From Gammaproteobacteria bacterium (GTDB lineage: Bacteria; Pseudomonadota; Gammaproteobacteria; DSM-16500), in assembly GCA_013287235.1 (NCBI GenBank), contig JABDEF010000012.1, positions 1-29,841 of the forward strand: a stretch of 29,841 bases of DNA. The letters are read 5' to 3'. The notes under the pieces are model-generated. The model saw only the letters and a list, made by a program, of their open reading frames with translations. It did no database searches and was not told the DNA's origin. Positions 8,020 to 15,577 of the stretch are shown one piece after another; positions within the stretch are counted from its first letter, which is position 1; each line of letters begins with the position of its first letter. The position numbers were made by a program, and so were the translations under genes.

Positions 8020-8268
8020 ATGAAACAAGTGGTGAATTTTAGGTTAAGTCATCAGGCTATTACAGCATTATCCATGCTGGAAGATAAAATGCATACATCA
8101 AAAACCGCTATCATTGAAGAAGCTTTGCAATTATACGCCAAAAAAGTCTTATTTCCACGAGGTGAAATTTTCGATTTTGCAGGTATTTTAAATGATGAAG
8201 AAGCTGATTTATTATTAAAAAATATTCAATCTAGTAAAGTGAATAAAGATATTGATATCGATTTATGA
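8020..8268 (+). CDS. Ribbon-helix-helix antitoxin of a VapC-type pair
   Basis: An 82-residue protein. The N-terminal third has the MetJ/Arc/CopG pattern: a short strand KQVVNFRLS, helix 1 HQAITALSMLEDKM, turn HTSK, helix 2 TAIIEEALQLYAKK. The acidic C-terminal part (DEEADLLLKN..DIDIDL) is the likely toxin-wrapping tail. Antitoxins of this kind bind the toxin and repress their own promoter through the ribbon. The start was chosen at 8020 from the strong GGAGG and the promoter position. Its TGA overlaps the toxin ATG (ATGA, 8265-8268), which couples translation. The frame is intact. Confidence 0.8.
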   Translation: MKQVVNFRLSHQAITALSMLEDKMHTSKTAIIEEALQLYAKKVLFPRGEIFDFAGILNDEEADLLLKNIQSSKVNKDIDIDL

Positions 8269-8666
8269 AATATATATTAGGTACCGATACATTAATTTAT
8301 TTCTTAAAAGGCAATGAAAAAGTCATTCTTCATATGAGTAAAATGCCGATGACGCATTTATTCACTACTATCATTAATCATGCGGAATTGTTATTTGGGG
8401 CATTTAATTCAATTAAAAAAAAGGAAAATATAGAAAAAATTCAAAAATTTTTCACTACCATCAAAATACTTCCTTTTTGTGAAGAATCATCCGTTATATT
8501 TGCTGAGAATAAAGCAAAGCTGAAGCAAGAGGGGAATATCATTGCAGATTTAGATTTAATGATTGCAAGTATTACCATAAAACATAAAATGACGCTTATA
8601 ACGAATAACACGAGACATTTCAATAGAATGAATAAGCTCAATATTGAAAACTGGAATATTAAATAA
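8265..8666 (+). CDS. VapC-like PIN toxin, first catalytic Asp lost
   Basis: A 133-residue PIN-domain protein of the VapC type; active members are Mg-dependent RNases that cut tRNA or rRNA. The family begins with LDTN or LDTD, where the first Asp binds metal. Here the sequence is MKYILGTDTLIYFLKG, with GGT (8280-8282) in place of GAT, so residue 6 is Gly. The other acidic positions remain (E41 in NHAELLFGA, D97 in ADLDLMIAS), as does the ITNNTRHF motif. The length is full. A neighbouring D8 might partly compensate, but the expected result is a weak or dead nuclease still able to bind its antitoxin. The 3' end overlaps the convergent symporter gene by 8 bases. Confidence 0.8.
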   Translation: MKYILGTDTLIYFLKGNEKVILHMSKMPMTHLFTTIINHAELLFGAFNSIKKKENIEKIQKFFTTIKILPFCEESSVIFAENKAKLKQEGNIIADLDLMIASITIKHKMTLITNNTRHFNRMNKLNIENWNIK

Positions 8667-10002
8667 AAATAATCGATAAAAGAAGAAAAAGAATTAATAA
8701 CGGCGCAACATATTTAACGAGAAAATACCAACACTGCCAAATAAAAGGGGAGAATCTCAATTCGGATTTGAAAATATTTTTCTTAACAACCCACCCGGCA
8801 AAAATTGCAATACCTAAAGCTGAAATCGGTACCAAAATCGTCCCTGTGAAATCTCTAAGAATACCGATCAATGGTAAAGAATCTGTTATCATGACATTCA
8901 TCCAGCTGGTATGTGTTAAAGCAGCAAAAGTACCGAGCAGCGCTGATCCAATAAATAAGATAATTGTTGCGCGTAAACGTGTTATTCCAAAACGTTCAAT
9001 CATAGTGATGGCAGCAGTTTCTGCCATTGCAATCGTACTCGTCCAACCCGCAATGACTGCCGCAAAGAAAAATAATGCCGCGATAATAAATCCATTTTTA
9101 ACCCCGGAAAATAAATAAATCACATTATGGTTTGTTAAATGATCCACAAAAGAAGGAGAATTCAACATTAAAGGAAAAATAATAAAATAAGCCAATAATG
9201 AACTTACCGCATCAACGATTGCGATAATAATGGTTGATTGACGAAAAGAAGCTGCATAAGGTAAGTAGGATCCATACACAATCATACAACCCATCCCAAC
9301 ATTTAAGGTAAAAAATGCATAACCCATTGCGGCAATCATCACCATAAAGATGGAATGCCCAGGATGTGAAGTAAATAACATTTTTAAAGAGTTCGCAAAA
9401 TTTCCTGTAAAAGCCATATAAACTGCTAAAATGACTAAAATGAATAGAAACATTGGCACACAGATCCAGGAAATTTTTTCGAGTCCTCGATTAATGCCTC
9501 GAGCAATGACCAACATGGTGGCAAATAAAAAGAATAAAAAGCAAATTTCAATGGGTAGAAAATTCGACATGCCATGCAGAGCGACAGTCACAGGTGTATC
9601 AGGCCCGTATAGGGAAATAATATTCAACGAACCCAAAAAATAACTCAGCGGAAAAGCTGCTTGTACGGTATAGTAAGATAACGTAAAAAAGCTCACAATA
9701 AAACATAACCAACCAAGATACCGCCAGCGCCGACTAGCGCCTGATTCCAAACACAAAATATCGATCGCACCGACGGGATTTTGTTTTCCTCGCCGTCCAA
9801 TGGATAATTCAACAAAAAGTAAAGGAAGACTAATGATTAATTCAAAAATAATATAAAAAAGAACGAATAAACCACCATATTGTGAAACTAAGTAAGGGAA
9901 TTGAATGACATTCGCAAGACCGACCACAACCCCAATCATCACGATAAGATAGCTCAATGATGAACTCCATTGAGATCGGGGGTTAAGATTATTGAGTGCC
10001 AT
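8659..10002 (-). CDS. NSS-family sodium-dependent amino-acid symporter
   Basis: A 447-residue inner-membrane protein with about 11-12 hydrophobic helices. It belongs to the neurotransmitter:sodium symporter (SNF/LeuT) family. The first helix carries the signature GVVVGLANVIQFPYLVSQYGG (24-44), with the unwound region and sodium ligand (N31) typical of LeuT-fold carriers. FVELSIGRRGKQNPVGA is the conserved loop after helix 2. Members import amino acids or related amines with Na+; the substrate here cannot be read from sequence. GAGGG lies about 8 bases before the ATG. Only 13 bases separate it from the stop of the upstream 1259-residue gene, so the two are very likely co-transcribed and the carrier may supply or remove a product of that protein. 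Confidence 0.92.
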   Translation of the reverse strand: MALNNLNPRSQWSSSLSYLIVMIGVVVGLANVIQFPYLVSQYGGLFVLFYIIFELIISLPLLFVELSIGRRGKQNPVGAIDILCLESGASRRWRYLGWLCFIVSFFTLSYYTVQAAFPLSYFLGSLNIISLYGPDTPVTVALHGMSNFLPIEICFLFFLFATMLVIARGINRGLEKISWICVPMFLFILVILAVYMAFTGNFANSLKMLFTSHPGHSIFMVMIAAMGYAFFTLNVGMGCMIVYGSYLPYAASFRQSTIIIAIVDAVSSLLAYFIIFPLMLNSPSFVDHLTNHNVIYLFSGVKNGFIIAALFFFAAVIAGWTSTIAMAETAAITMIERFGITRLRATIILFIGSALLGTFAALTHTSWMNVMITDSLPLIGILRDFTGTILVPISALGIAIFAGWVVKKNIFKSELRFSPFIWQCWYFLVKYVAPLLILFLLLSIIFI

Positions 10003-10015
10003 ATTCTTTCCCTCT

Positions 10016-13000
10016 TTATTTAAATCGATTATACCAATTTTTTTCCGATGAATGTGCTGCTAAGCTAGGCAACGGTTCCTCTGCTAATTCAGTCATCTTT
10101 GTTCTCACTTTTTCAAGTTTTTCTTCAATGTCTCTCACTTTAGTACTTACCAGTAATCTATCATGTTGCGATAGATGGATATTGCTCGCCAACGCTTTGC
10201 CTGTTTCAATATTCTCTTTTAAGTGTGCCTCTGCATTTTCTAATTTTTCTAAAGTATTTAATTTATCTAATTGTAACACTTCATCGACTCTTTCATACCA
10301 ACCTTTAACACTTCGGTCCATTTCTCTCGCACGTTGGACATTCAAATCAAGATACTCTGGATGCGCAGCTTGAAAATCTTTTACTTCTTCGCTCGCTTTC
10401 GCATCGAAAATCAATTCCTTTCCATTCGCATCTCGTAACGTCAAATCATTGGCTTTTCCAATCACGGTAAGCGCGCGCTTCAGTTCTAAATTGCGTGATT
10501 CTAAAATATAGACAGGTGTTTTATAACCTTGGTTTGCAGTAAATAATTTTAACATAATGTAAGCTTGTTCATATATTCCTTTGATTTCAGCATTTTTGAC
10601 CCCATAGACAAGATAGTTTTCTTTGCTAAGTTTATCAGCAAAAACAGCACCTTTTGCTTTTCCTTTCGATACTTTAAATATTGTTGATACATGATGTTCA
10701 GATGCTTGATTTCTTATTTCTGGATCGAGTTTAGAAAAATTTTCTTGACGAAAAACAGTAAGACCAAATCTATCCTGTAATTCAGCTAATTTTCCGTGAA
10801 GTTCCGCTTTTATCTCTTTTTCATCTAATTGAAATTGAATGCGCCTGGTTGCGGAGTCAGAGGATTTAAGTTCTTTAATTTTAGCCTCGAGAACATTTTC
10901 CATTGCAATCGTTTCTGCTAAGGCGCATTCTTGTTTCAAAACATTCATTCTCGCAGGACTAATTTCTTTATCCAGAATGAGGTGGTTATAAAGTTCATCA
11001 CATAAAAGTAATAAATTTGTGGTTTCAGATGGATGTGATAAATTTCTTTGGACAGCAGCATTTAATTTTTCAAGTAGTTCTGGTGGATGATCTCCATAAG
11101 TGACTAGCAAATGTGACAACAGTAAAAGCGCAAATTTGCGAATTTCTTCATGATCTGCATCTTTATGCTTCATATAAAAGGGATGGTTTTCAAGTTCTTC
11201 TTCCGTTGTTGCGCTTCCTAAATCTTGATCAACAATAGCGGATGAATAAATAGGATCGTTTTGATGCGTTTTCCACCAGGTTTCTAAATTAGGATACTTA
11301 TTTTTTACTTGGTTCCATGTCTTCATCCCTCGTTCACTGATGCGAACCACGGGATCATTACCGTTGTAAGTGGGTTCAGAAGATTCCCAAACCCCGAGAT
11401 TATCTACATTTCTTAAAAAGACTAAATCATTGGTGGTGGTGTAATCCAAAATTTTCTTTCCATAGATACTTTGACATAATCGGTAAATATGTCTTGCAAA
11501 GCCAGAACATCTGACGCCATCGGCAAAGTTCTTTTTAGAATATTTTTTCGATTCACAACCGATTCTTCGATTATTAAAGAGGATTTTGCCAAATACGCCT
11601 CTATACCATGCGCGTTCATTTCCTAAACGTTCGACAGTTTTTCTAAATCGCGCATGCTCAGCCTGTGTTTTTCCACCCACAATTCGACTAAATATTTGTT
11701 GCACATTGTCCATCGCGGAATATGCTCTGATTCGACCAATCGTTAAATTGGTGAACGTAGCAGGAATCGCCATATGTAAATCTCTGCGTTTTTTTGCCGC
11801 TTTTTCGATATAAGATTTTATTTTTTTGCTTTTGTTATTTTTATTTTTAAATTTCGTTTGTTTATCTAAATCTTTTATTCCCTGGTAACCTTTACTTAAT
11901 GCCACTTGTAAAAGTAATTGACGTACTTCCGAAACTTCGCGCTCAACGCCGCCATCGACTGATACGACATAATTTCCTTTATCATCCGCATTTTTTTCCA
12001 TTTGATGGGAGGCCATTTGCACGAGTCCGTCGCGCGCAAAACTTTTTCCGGAAGCCGAAGGCCCGCCAATCCACAATATCATTTTGTCCTTCCAACTCGG
12101 TCCTTTAAAATGCTTGGTGGATGCAATAAATACTGCCTTCCTAAATTCCCGACTTTGGTATTCTTCTTGAATGGCGCGTTTATATAATTTAAGTCCTTCC
12201 TTTCCTAGTAATTTTTTCAGTTTAATAGGGTCGGTTGAAGGTTCTTTATCTGGGTGATCTTTTAATACTTCTGCTAATTTCTCGAGAAATAACTTTCTCG
12301 CATCTGTCCCAGATTTTTCTTCACAATCTTTATAAAGTTCATCTGAAACATCTTCTATAATATCATCCAATTTTTTATCTTCGAGTTCATAATTACCTAA
12401 TTTATCTTTAAAGCTTAACATCATTGCTTCATTAGACATTTGTTCTCGTTGTGGCACCAATCTTAAATGCGGTCGCAATACGGAATCTACTTTAAGTTTT
12501 CTCTTCTCAATATCTTCTTCTGTTTGTGATTCTTTTAATTCCGATTTTTGTTCTAAATTCATCAAATCCAAATATTGATTTGCCTCTGCCATTTCACTAT
12601 CGATATCATCCATGATTCGATCAAATAACTCTCGTTTAGGAGGATCAAGTTTTAATATTCTATCTTTCAAAAATTCACATACTGCAACGGTGGATATTGT
12701 TTTACGATTATTTGTTTTAAAATCGTTGAGTAAGGTTTCTAAATCTTGATCCTTTTTTTCATCCAATAAAGTTTGAATGGCATTGATCACTCTGATTTCA
12801 AATGGATCAATCATCGGTTTTATAGGATTGTCGAAATTTAGTTTACCTTTAAGTGGTACCGCGTCTAATAAAATATCTTGTGGCAGCAGAGACGTTTGTT
12901 GAATATGATTAGGCGCGATTCGACTATCTACATGAATAACATTTGGCGCATGAAGTGAATCTAAATTAATGCCAATCCCATCGGATAATATGAGATGTAC

Positions 13001-13795
13001 ATCAGGGGAGTGAGCGGATGATTTTTTTATTTCACTTGCGTGTTCTCTACAGGTTTGCACAAAAATTTTGGTACCTGACTCCGTCACAAACATATTATTC
13101 GCATGTTTGGGTTCTGGGTCATACACTTCAAACATGCCATTTTGTGGGTGAGGATTGATTTCATTATTAGGTGTGATTTTCGTGTGGATTTGTGGATCAT
13201 TATCCTTTTCAAAAAAATACATTCTATTCGTCACTCTTAAAAAATTCTTTGCTTCAGAATTTCTTATCTTTTGAATAACTTTTTTGTGTTGTTCAATCTG
13301 CGGATTATCTTTTGTTTCTGATCCCGCGACTTCCAGCAATTGCGGTGAATTGTAGTGGGATTCGACCTCATCAAGCATTCTCATATCACAAACTTGCCTT
13401 GATGAAACTTGTCCGATGATGGACACTTGAGGATATAAACGGGTCAAGTGATGCATTTTTTCTATAAAATATTTTTCATCTATTTCATCGATCGCCAATC
13501 CTTTTTCGAAAATATTTGGTTTAGCCCCTTTGTTATGTAATAGCGCTTCATTCCAAGTAATCATACATTTATCATTGGGGAATTGATCATTCGCTTGAAT
13601 ACAAATTTGTTCAATACATAACGTGAGTTGATCGATTTGTTCTTTAGGAGAAAGTTCTGCAAAGGGCGTCGTGTTAGCATTATTATTATTTTTCAAGCGT
13701 TTGCTTTCTAGTTGCTCTTCATTTTGAATGGCAATAATACGTAAGATAGGCTCTCTTGCAGAGGGCTGATTTGGTTTTTTTCTCTCAGCGGTCAT
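10016..13795 (-). CDS. Large nitrilase-like and P-loop kinase fusion protein
   Basis: A 1259-residue hydrophilic protein without signal peptide or membrane helix. Residues about 50-320 fit the carbon-nitrogen hydrolase (nitrilase) pattern: Glu in MITWNEALL (E83), a strand SIIGQVSSR, Lys in IHTKITPNNE (K206) and Cys in IFVQTCREH (C249), in the family's E-K-C order. K-to-C spacing is normal; E-to-K is lengthened by an insert. Residues 330-560 are charged helices. Residues 572-585 hold a Walker A loop, GGPSASGKS, followed by VVSVDGG, suggesting a zeta-toxin-like or small-molecule kinase. The remaining 550 residues are helical and unrecognised, with a coiled coil near the end. The ATG follows ACGAGGA by 4-5 bases. 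It heads an operon with the symporter. I infer a host-directed or toxin-like enzyme; neither activity is proven. Confidence 0.6.
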   Translation of the reverse strand: MTAERKKPNQPSAREPILRIIAIQNEEQLESKRLKNNNNANTTPFAELSPKEQIDQLTLCIEQICIQANDQFPNDKCMITWNEALLHNKGAKPNIFEKGLAIDEIDEKYFIEKMHHLTRLYPQVSIIGQVSSRQVCDMRMLDEVESHYNSPQLLEVAGSETKDNPQIEQHKKVIQKIRNSEAKNFLRVTNRMYFFEKDNDPQIHTKITPNNEINPHPQNGMFEVYDPEPKHANNMFVTESGTKIFVQTCREHASEIKKSSAHSPDVHLILSDGIGINLDSLHAPNVIHVDSRIAPNHIQQTSLLPQDILLDAVPLKGKLNFDNPIKPMIDPFEIRVINAIQTLLDEKKDQDLETLLNDFKTNNRKTISTVAVCEFLKDRILKLDPPKRELFDRIMDDIDSEMAEANQYLDLMNLEQKSELKESQTEEDIEKRKLKVDSVLRPHLRLVPQREQMSNEAMMLSFKDKLGNYELEDKKLDDIIEDVSDELYKDCEEKSGTDARKLFLEKLAEVLKDHPDKEPSTDPIKLKKLLGKEGLKLYKRAIQEEYQSREFRKAVFIASTKHFKGPSWKDKMILWIGGPSASGKSFARDGLVQMASHQMEKNADDKGNYVVSVDGGVEREVSEVRQLLLQVALSKGYQGIKDLDKQTKFKNKNNKSKKIKSYIEKAAKKRRDLHMAIPATFTNLTIGRIRAYSAMDNVQQIFSRIVGGKTQAEHARFRKTVERLGNERAWYRGVFGKILFNNRRIGCESKKYSKKNFADGVRCSGFARHIYRLCQSIYGKKILDYTTTNDLVFLRNVDNLGVWESSEPTYNGNDPVVRISERGMKTWNQVKNKYPNLETWWKTHQNDPIYSSAIVDQDLGSATTEEELENHPFYMKHKDADHEEIRKFALLLLSHLLVTYGDHPPELLEKLNAAVQRNLSHPSETTNLLLLCDELYNHLILDKEISPARMNVLKQECALAETIAMENVLEAKIKELKSSDSATRRIQFQLDEKEIKAELHGKLAELQDRFGLTVFRQENFSKLDPEIRNQASEHHVSTIFKVSKGKAKGAVFADKLSKENYLVYGVKNAEIKGIYEQAYIMLKLFTANQGYKTPVYILESRNLELKRALTVIGKANDLTLRDANGKELIFDAKASEEVKDFQAAHPEYLDLNVQRAREMDRSVKGWYERVDEVLQLDKLNTLEKLENAEAHLKENIETGKALASNIHLSQHDRLLVSTKVRDIEEKLEKVRTKMTELAEEPLPSLAAHSSEKNWYNRFK

Positions 13796-13975
13796 AATTT
13801 CCTCGTTTGATATGCCGTGTCATTCCAGAAAAATATATTGATCAATTAATGATTATTATAACATATTTTGATCATGTTAATAAAAAATGTTATTATCCAA
13901 TCACTTATAACTTATTGATTAATTGGTATTTTGATATGCACTCGAAATGAACATAGTCATGATTACTATTGACAG
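13796..13975 (-). promoter_or_regulatory. AT-rich upstream region of the 1259-residue gene
   Basis: There is no gene here. On the minus strand TATAAT lies at 13860-13855, with only a weak TTATTA at -35. TTGATCAA (13838-13845) and TGATCA near 13870 resemble the TTTGATCAAA dyads upstream of the 480- and 1758-residue genes. TATAACTTATTGATTA (13906-13921) is repeated exactly upstream of the 385-residue gene (6333-6348). These are candidate shared regulatory sites. Confidence 0.35.
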
Positions 13976-14017
13976 CAACACTGTCGCCGATTAGGTCTAA
14001 TTTCGGCGACAGAGTTG
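13976..14017. repeat. Palindrome downstream of the PIN toxin
   Basis: CAAC-A-CTGTCGCCGA (13976-13990) pairs with TCGGCGACAG-A-GTTG (14003-14017), and TTAG/CTAA extends the stem inward. It lies 40 bases past the stop of the minus-strand PIN gene. No T-run follows on that strand. It probably acts as a 3' hairpin or is a dispersed palindromic element. Confidence 0.65.
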
Positions 14018-14057
14018 CCGATTATGGAAAATAGTCGTGATATAGCACTACATCAAA

Positions 14058-14465
14058 TTATATTATTTCGACCTTTAAGCCAGGGATTTTTTTAAAACAG
14101 GTATCACCAGATACGAAAATGATTTCTTCAGAAAGTGATAAGGCAGAAGCGGCTTGTAGAGCATCCGAGGTTGCTAAATTAAATTGAACACGTAAATGAG
14201 ATGCCAATTCTATAACAGAACGATTTAAGGGGATGAGTGTTAAATCAGATGCATTAAAAAAAACTTGATAATGCGATAGCGCAATATCATTATTTTCACG
14301 AAGAGGCTTAATGCGACATTCTAGCAAGCTTAATTCGGAGGCAGCAAATGTCACATGGCTATAGTTTTTTTTGATTTTACCAATTTTTTTAGAAAATTGT
14401 TGATAGTAAGGATTGACTAATTCAACCCAATAAATAATTGCGCAGGCGTCTAAAAATATGATCAT
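14058..14465 (-). CDS. PIN-domain toxin (VapC-type), apparently intact
   Basis: A 135-residue PIN-domain RNase-type toxin with its acidic residues in place: D6 (IIFLDACAIIYW), E44 (AASELSLLECR), D101 (LATSDALQAASAL) and D121 (FVSGDTCF). This set is the expected metal site. A TTG three codons upstream is possible, but the ATG at 14465 is preferred because it forms the classical ATGA overlap with the antitoxin stop. It is the only one of the four toxin genes in the window without an obvious lesion. It is translated after its Phd-like partner and probably kept inactive by it. RNA substrates are unknown. Confidence 0.85.
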   Translation of the reverse strand: MIIFLDACAIIYWVELVNPYYQQFSKKIGKIKKNYSHVTFAASELSLLECRIKPLRENNDIALSHYQVFFNASDLTLIPLNRSVIELASHLRVQFNLATSDALQAASALSLSEEIIFVSGDTCFKKIPGLKVEII

Positions 14466-14737
14466 TTTCCCCAACTCTCACGTTCTTTTTTTATTTGTTT
14501 TTTTATAGCTGTTTTTTTAGCTTTACCTTCCCAGGGTCGATCTTTTAACATTTCTGACAGGCTCACAGCAGAAGCATTTTGTGATGATTTCTCTAATAAT
14601 TTTGCATAGTCTTCTTCTCTGAGAACTACGTATTTCAAATGGTTGTTTTTTATAATATGCACAGGTCCTTTTTTGATACCTTCATCAATTGCAGCAACGC
14701 CTCTACGCTTAATTTCTGTTGCAGGTAATGTATTCAT
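14462..14737 (-). CDS. Phd/YefM-type antitoxin
   Basis: A 91-residue protein. The N-terminal 50 residues match the Phd/YefM DNA-binding domain: LPATEIKRRGVAAIDEGIKKG, then PVHIIKNNHLKYVVLREEDYAKLLE. The lysine-rich C-terminal 35 residues are the likely toxin-binding part. It overlaps the toxin gene by 4 bases (ATGA). There is no clear ribosome site, but a strong promoter and a dyad operator lie immediately upstream, consistent with autorepression by the complex. The frame is intact. Confidence 0.82.
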   Translation of the reverse strand: MNTLPATEIKRRGVAAIDEGIKKGPVHIIKNNHLKYVVLREEDYAKLLEKSSQNASAVSLSEMLKDRPWEGKAKKTAIKKQIKKERESWGK

Positions 14738-14744
14738 AATTTAG

Positions 14745-14801
14745 CCTAAATAAAGTACTTAATATAGTACTATTTTAGGTATTGTTAAGTGTTTTTGTCA
14801 A
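14745..14801 (-). promoter_or_regulatory. Promoter and dyad operator of the Phd-PIN pair
   Basis: Minus-strand TTGACA (14801-14796), 18-base spacer, TAAAAT (14777-14772). Overlapping the -10 and start region is a long dyad at 14745-14779: outer arms CCTAAA/TTTAGG and inner AGTACT boxes at 14754-14759 and 14766-14771. This is the expected layout for repression by the Phd-toxin complex. Confidence 0.7.
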
Positions 14802-14810
14802 GCGCGTTTT

Positions 14811-14877
14811 AAGATCAAGACCCCGTTGGGAGACCCGTAAAGACATCCTAGTTAAACTTAATAAAATATATGACCCC
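14811..14877 (+). pseudogene. Remnant of an Rpn-gene 3' end between REP fragments
   Basis: AAAGACATCCTAGTTAA at 14839-14855 and the following bases nearly repeat the last codons of the intact Rpn-family gene (near 18279-18311). It is flanked by broken copies of the REP-like repeat: AAGATCAAGACCCC at 14811-14824 and TGACCCC at 14871-14877. I read this as the decayed end of a second Rpn copy with its downstream repeat, a few dozen bases ahead of higB. Nothing is expressed from it. Confidence 0.6.
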
Positions 14878-14906
14878 TTGCCATAAGTCGTTCATTGGCC
14901 TATAAT
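14878..14906 (+). promoter_or_regulatory. Promoter of the higBA-like pair
   Basis: TTGCCA (14878-14883), 17-base spacer, perfect TATAAT (14901-14906). The predicted transcript start coincides with the first ATG at 14913, so either the toxin mRNA is leaderless or translation starts at the ATG at 14934. The promoter looks fully functional even though the toxin is broken. Confidence 0.7.
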
Positions 14907-14912
14907 TAAGTG

Positions 14913-15260
14913 ATGGATGATTTAATCATAAAAATGACACCGGCTTTTGAAAGAAAAGCACAAAAACTTCTGACGAATGAAGCGTTAGACGATTTATTAG
15001 AGTTTCTCGAATCTTATCCAACCAAAGGAGATTTGATTCCAGGCACGAGCGGTGTGAGAAAATTACGCTAGAAAACGGGAAAAAACGATAAAGGTAAACG
15101 TGGAGGTGTTAGAATACTTTATCATTATACCAATGCAGTTTTGATATTACTTATTACACTGTATGCGAAAAATGAAAAAGAAAATATTACTCAATATGAA
15201 CGTAATGAATTAAAAAGAACAATACCACAGTTAATCGCAAAATATTTAGAGGATTTATAA
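14913..15260 (+). pseudogene. HigB/RelE-type toxin gene with amber codon
   Basis: Read through its stop, the frame gives a 115-residue HigB-like toxin: KMTPAFERKAQKLL, the signature GDLIPGTSGVRKLR, then stop TAG (15069-15071), then KGKRGGVRILYHY, LLITLYAKNEKENIT and a C-terminal helix ending at TAA 15258-15260. In intact relatives the position after RKLR is commonly Trp, so a single TGG-to-TAG change explains it. The first product would be only 52 residues and lack the C-terminal catalytic half. There is no frameshift and the rest of the frame is clean, so the lesion is recent or the codon is read through. One base separates its end from the antitoxin start. Confidence 0.85.
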
Positions 15261-15261
15261 T

Positions 15262-15549
15262 ATGAAAGAAAAATCACTTGGGCGGGAACTTGTTGATGCT
15301 GTTAGAGAAGCACTTGCTAGTAAAGAAAATGGTAAAATCGTTCGTCCAAAAGTTAATATTGCTGCGATGCGGAGAAAACTTGGGATGACGCAAATACAAT
15401 TCTCTATACAATATCACATCAAATTAGAGACATTAAGAAATTGGGAACAGAAAAAAAGATTTCCTGATACAACAGTGCTTGCTTATTTAATTTGTATTGC
15501 AAAAAAGCCTAAACTTATCAGAGAAATATTAAATTCTGAGATGAAGTAG
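15262..15549 (+). CDS. HigA-type XRE antitoxin
   Basis: A 95-residue protein with a helix-turn-helix in residues about 30-85: NIAAMRRKLGMTQIQFSIQYHI, LETLRNWEQKKRFPDTTVLAYL. The GMTQ..F and LRNWEQ motifs are those of HigA2-like antitoxins partnered with RelE-type toxins. AGAGGA (15248-15253) lies 8 bases before the ATG. The gene follows the toxin, the usual higBA order. The antitoxin is open although its toxin carries a stop codon, so it may now serve only as a repressor of its own promoter or protect against a related toxin. A REP-like repeat starts right after its stop. Confidence 0.85.
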   Translation: MKEKSLGRELVDAVREALASKENGKIVRPKVNIAAMRRKLGMTQIQFSIQYHIKLETLRNWEQKKRFPDTTVLAYLICIAKKPKLIREILNSEMK

Positions 15550-15577
15550 ATGGGGTCAATCCTTGATGTTTGATATT
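15550..15577 (-). repeat. REP-like repeat at the 3' end of the RAYT gene
   Basis: Read on the minus strand it starts AATATCAAACATCAAG and ends GATTGACCCCAT. It is one of four clear copies of a 28-base element, the others at 17293-17320, 18363-18390 and 18505-18532. It supplies the last codons (ISNIKD) and stop of the transposase. The core TCAAG-A-CTTGA of other copies is a small palindrome. Confidence 0.8.

Noticed and set aside
14466..14474. TTG start for the PIN toxin at 14474
   Set aside because: The ATG at 14465 gives the standard ATGA overlap with the antitoxin and the usual PIN beginning.
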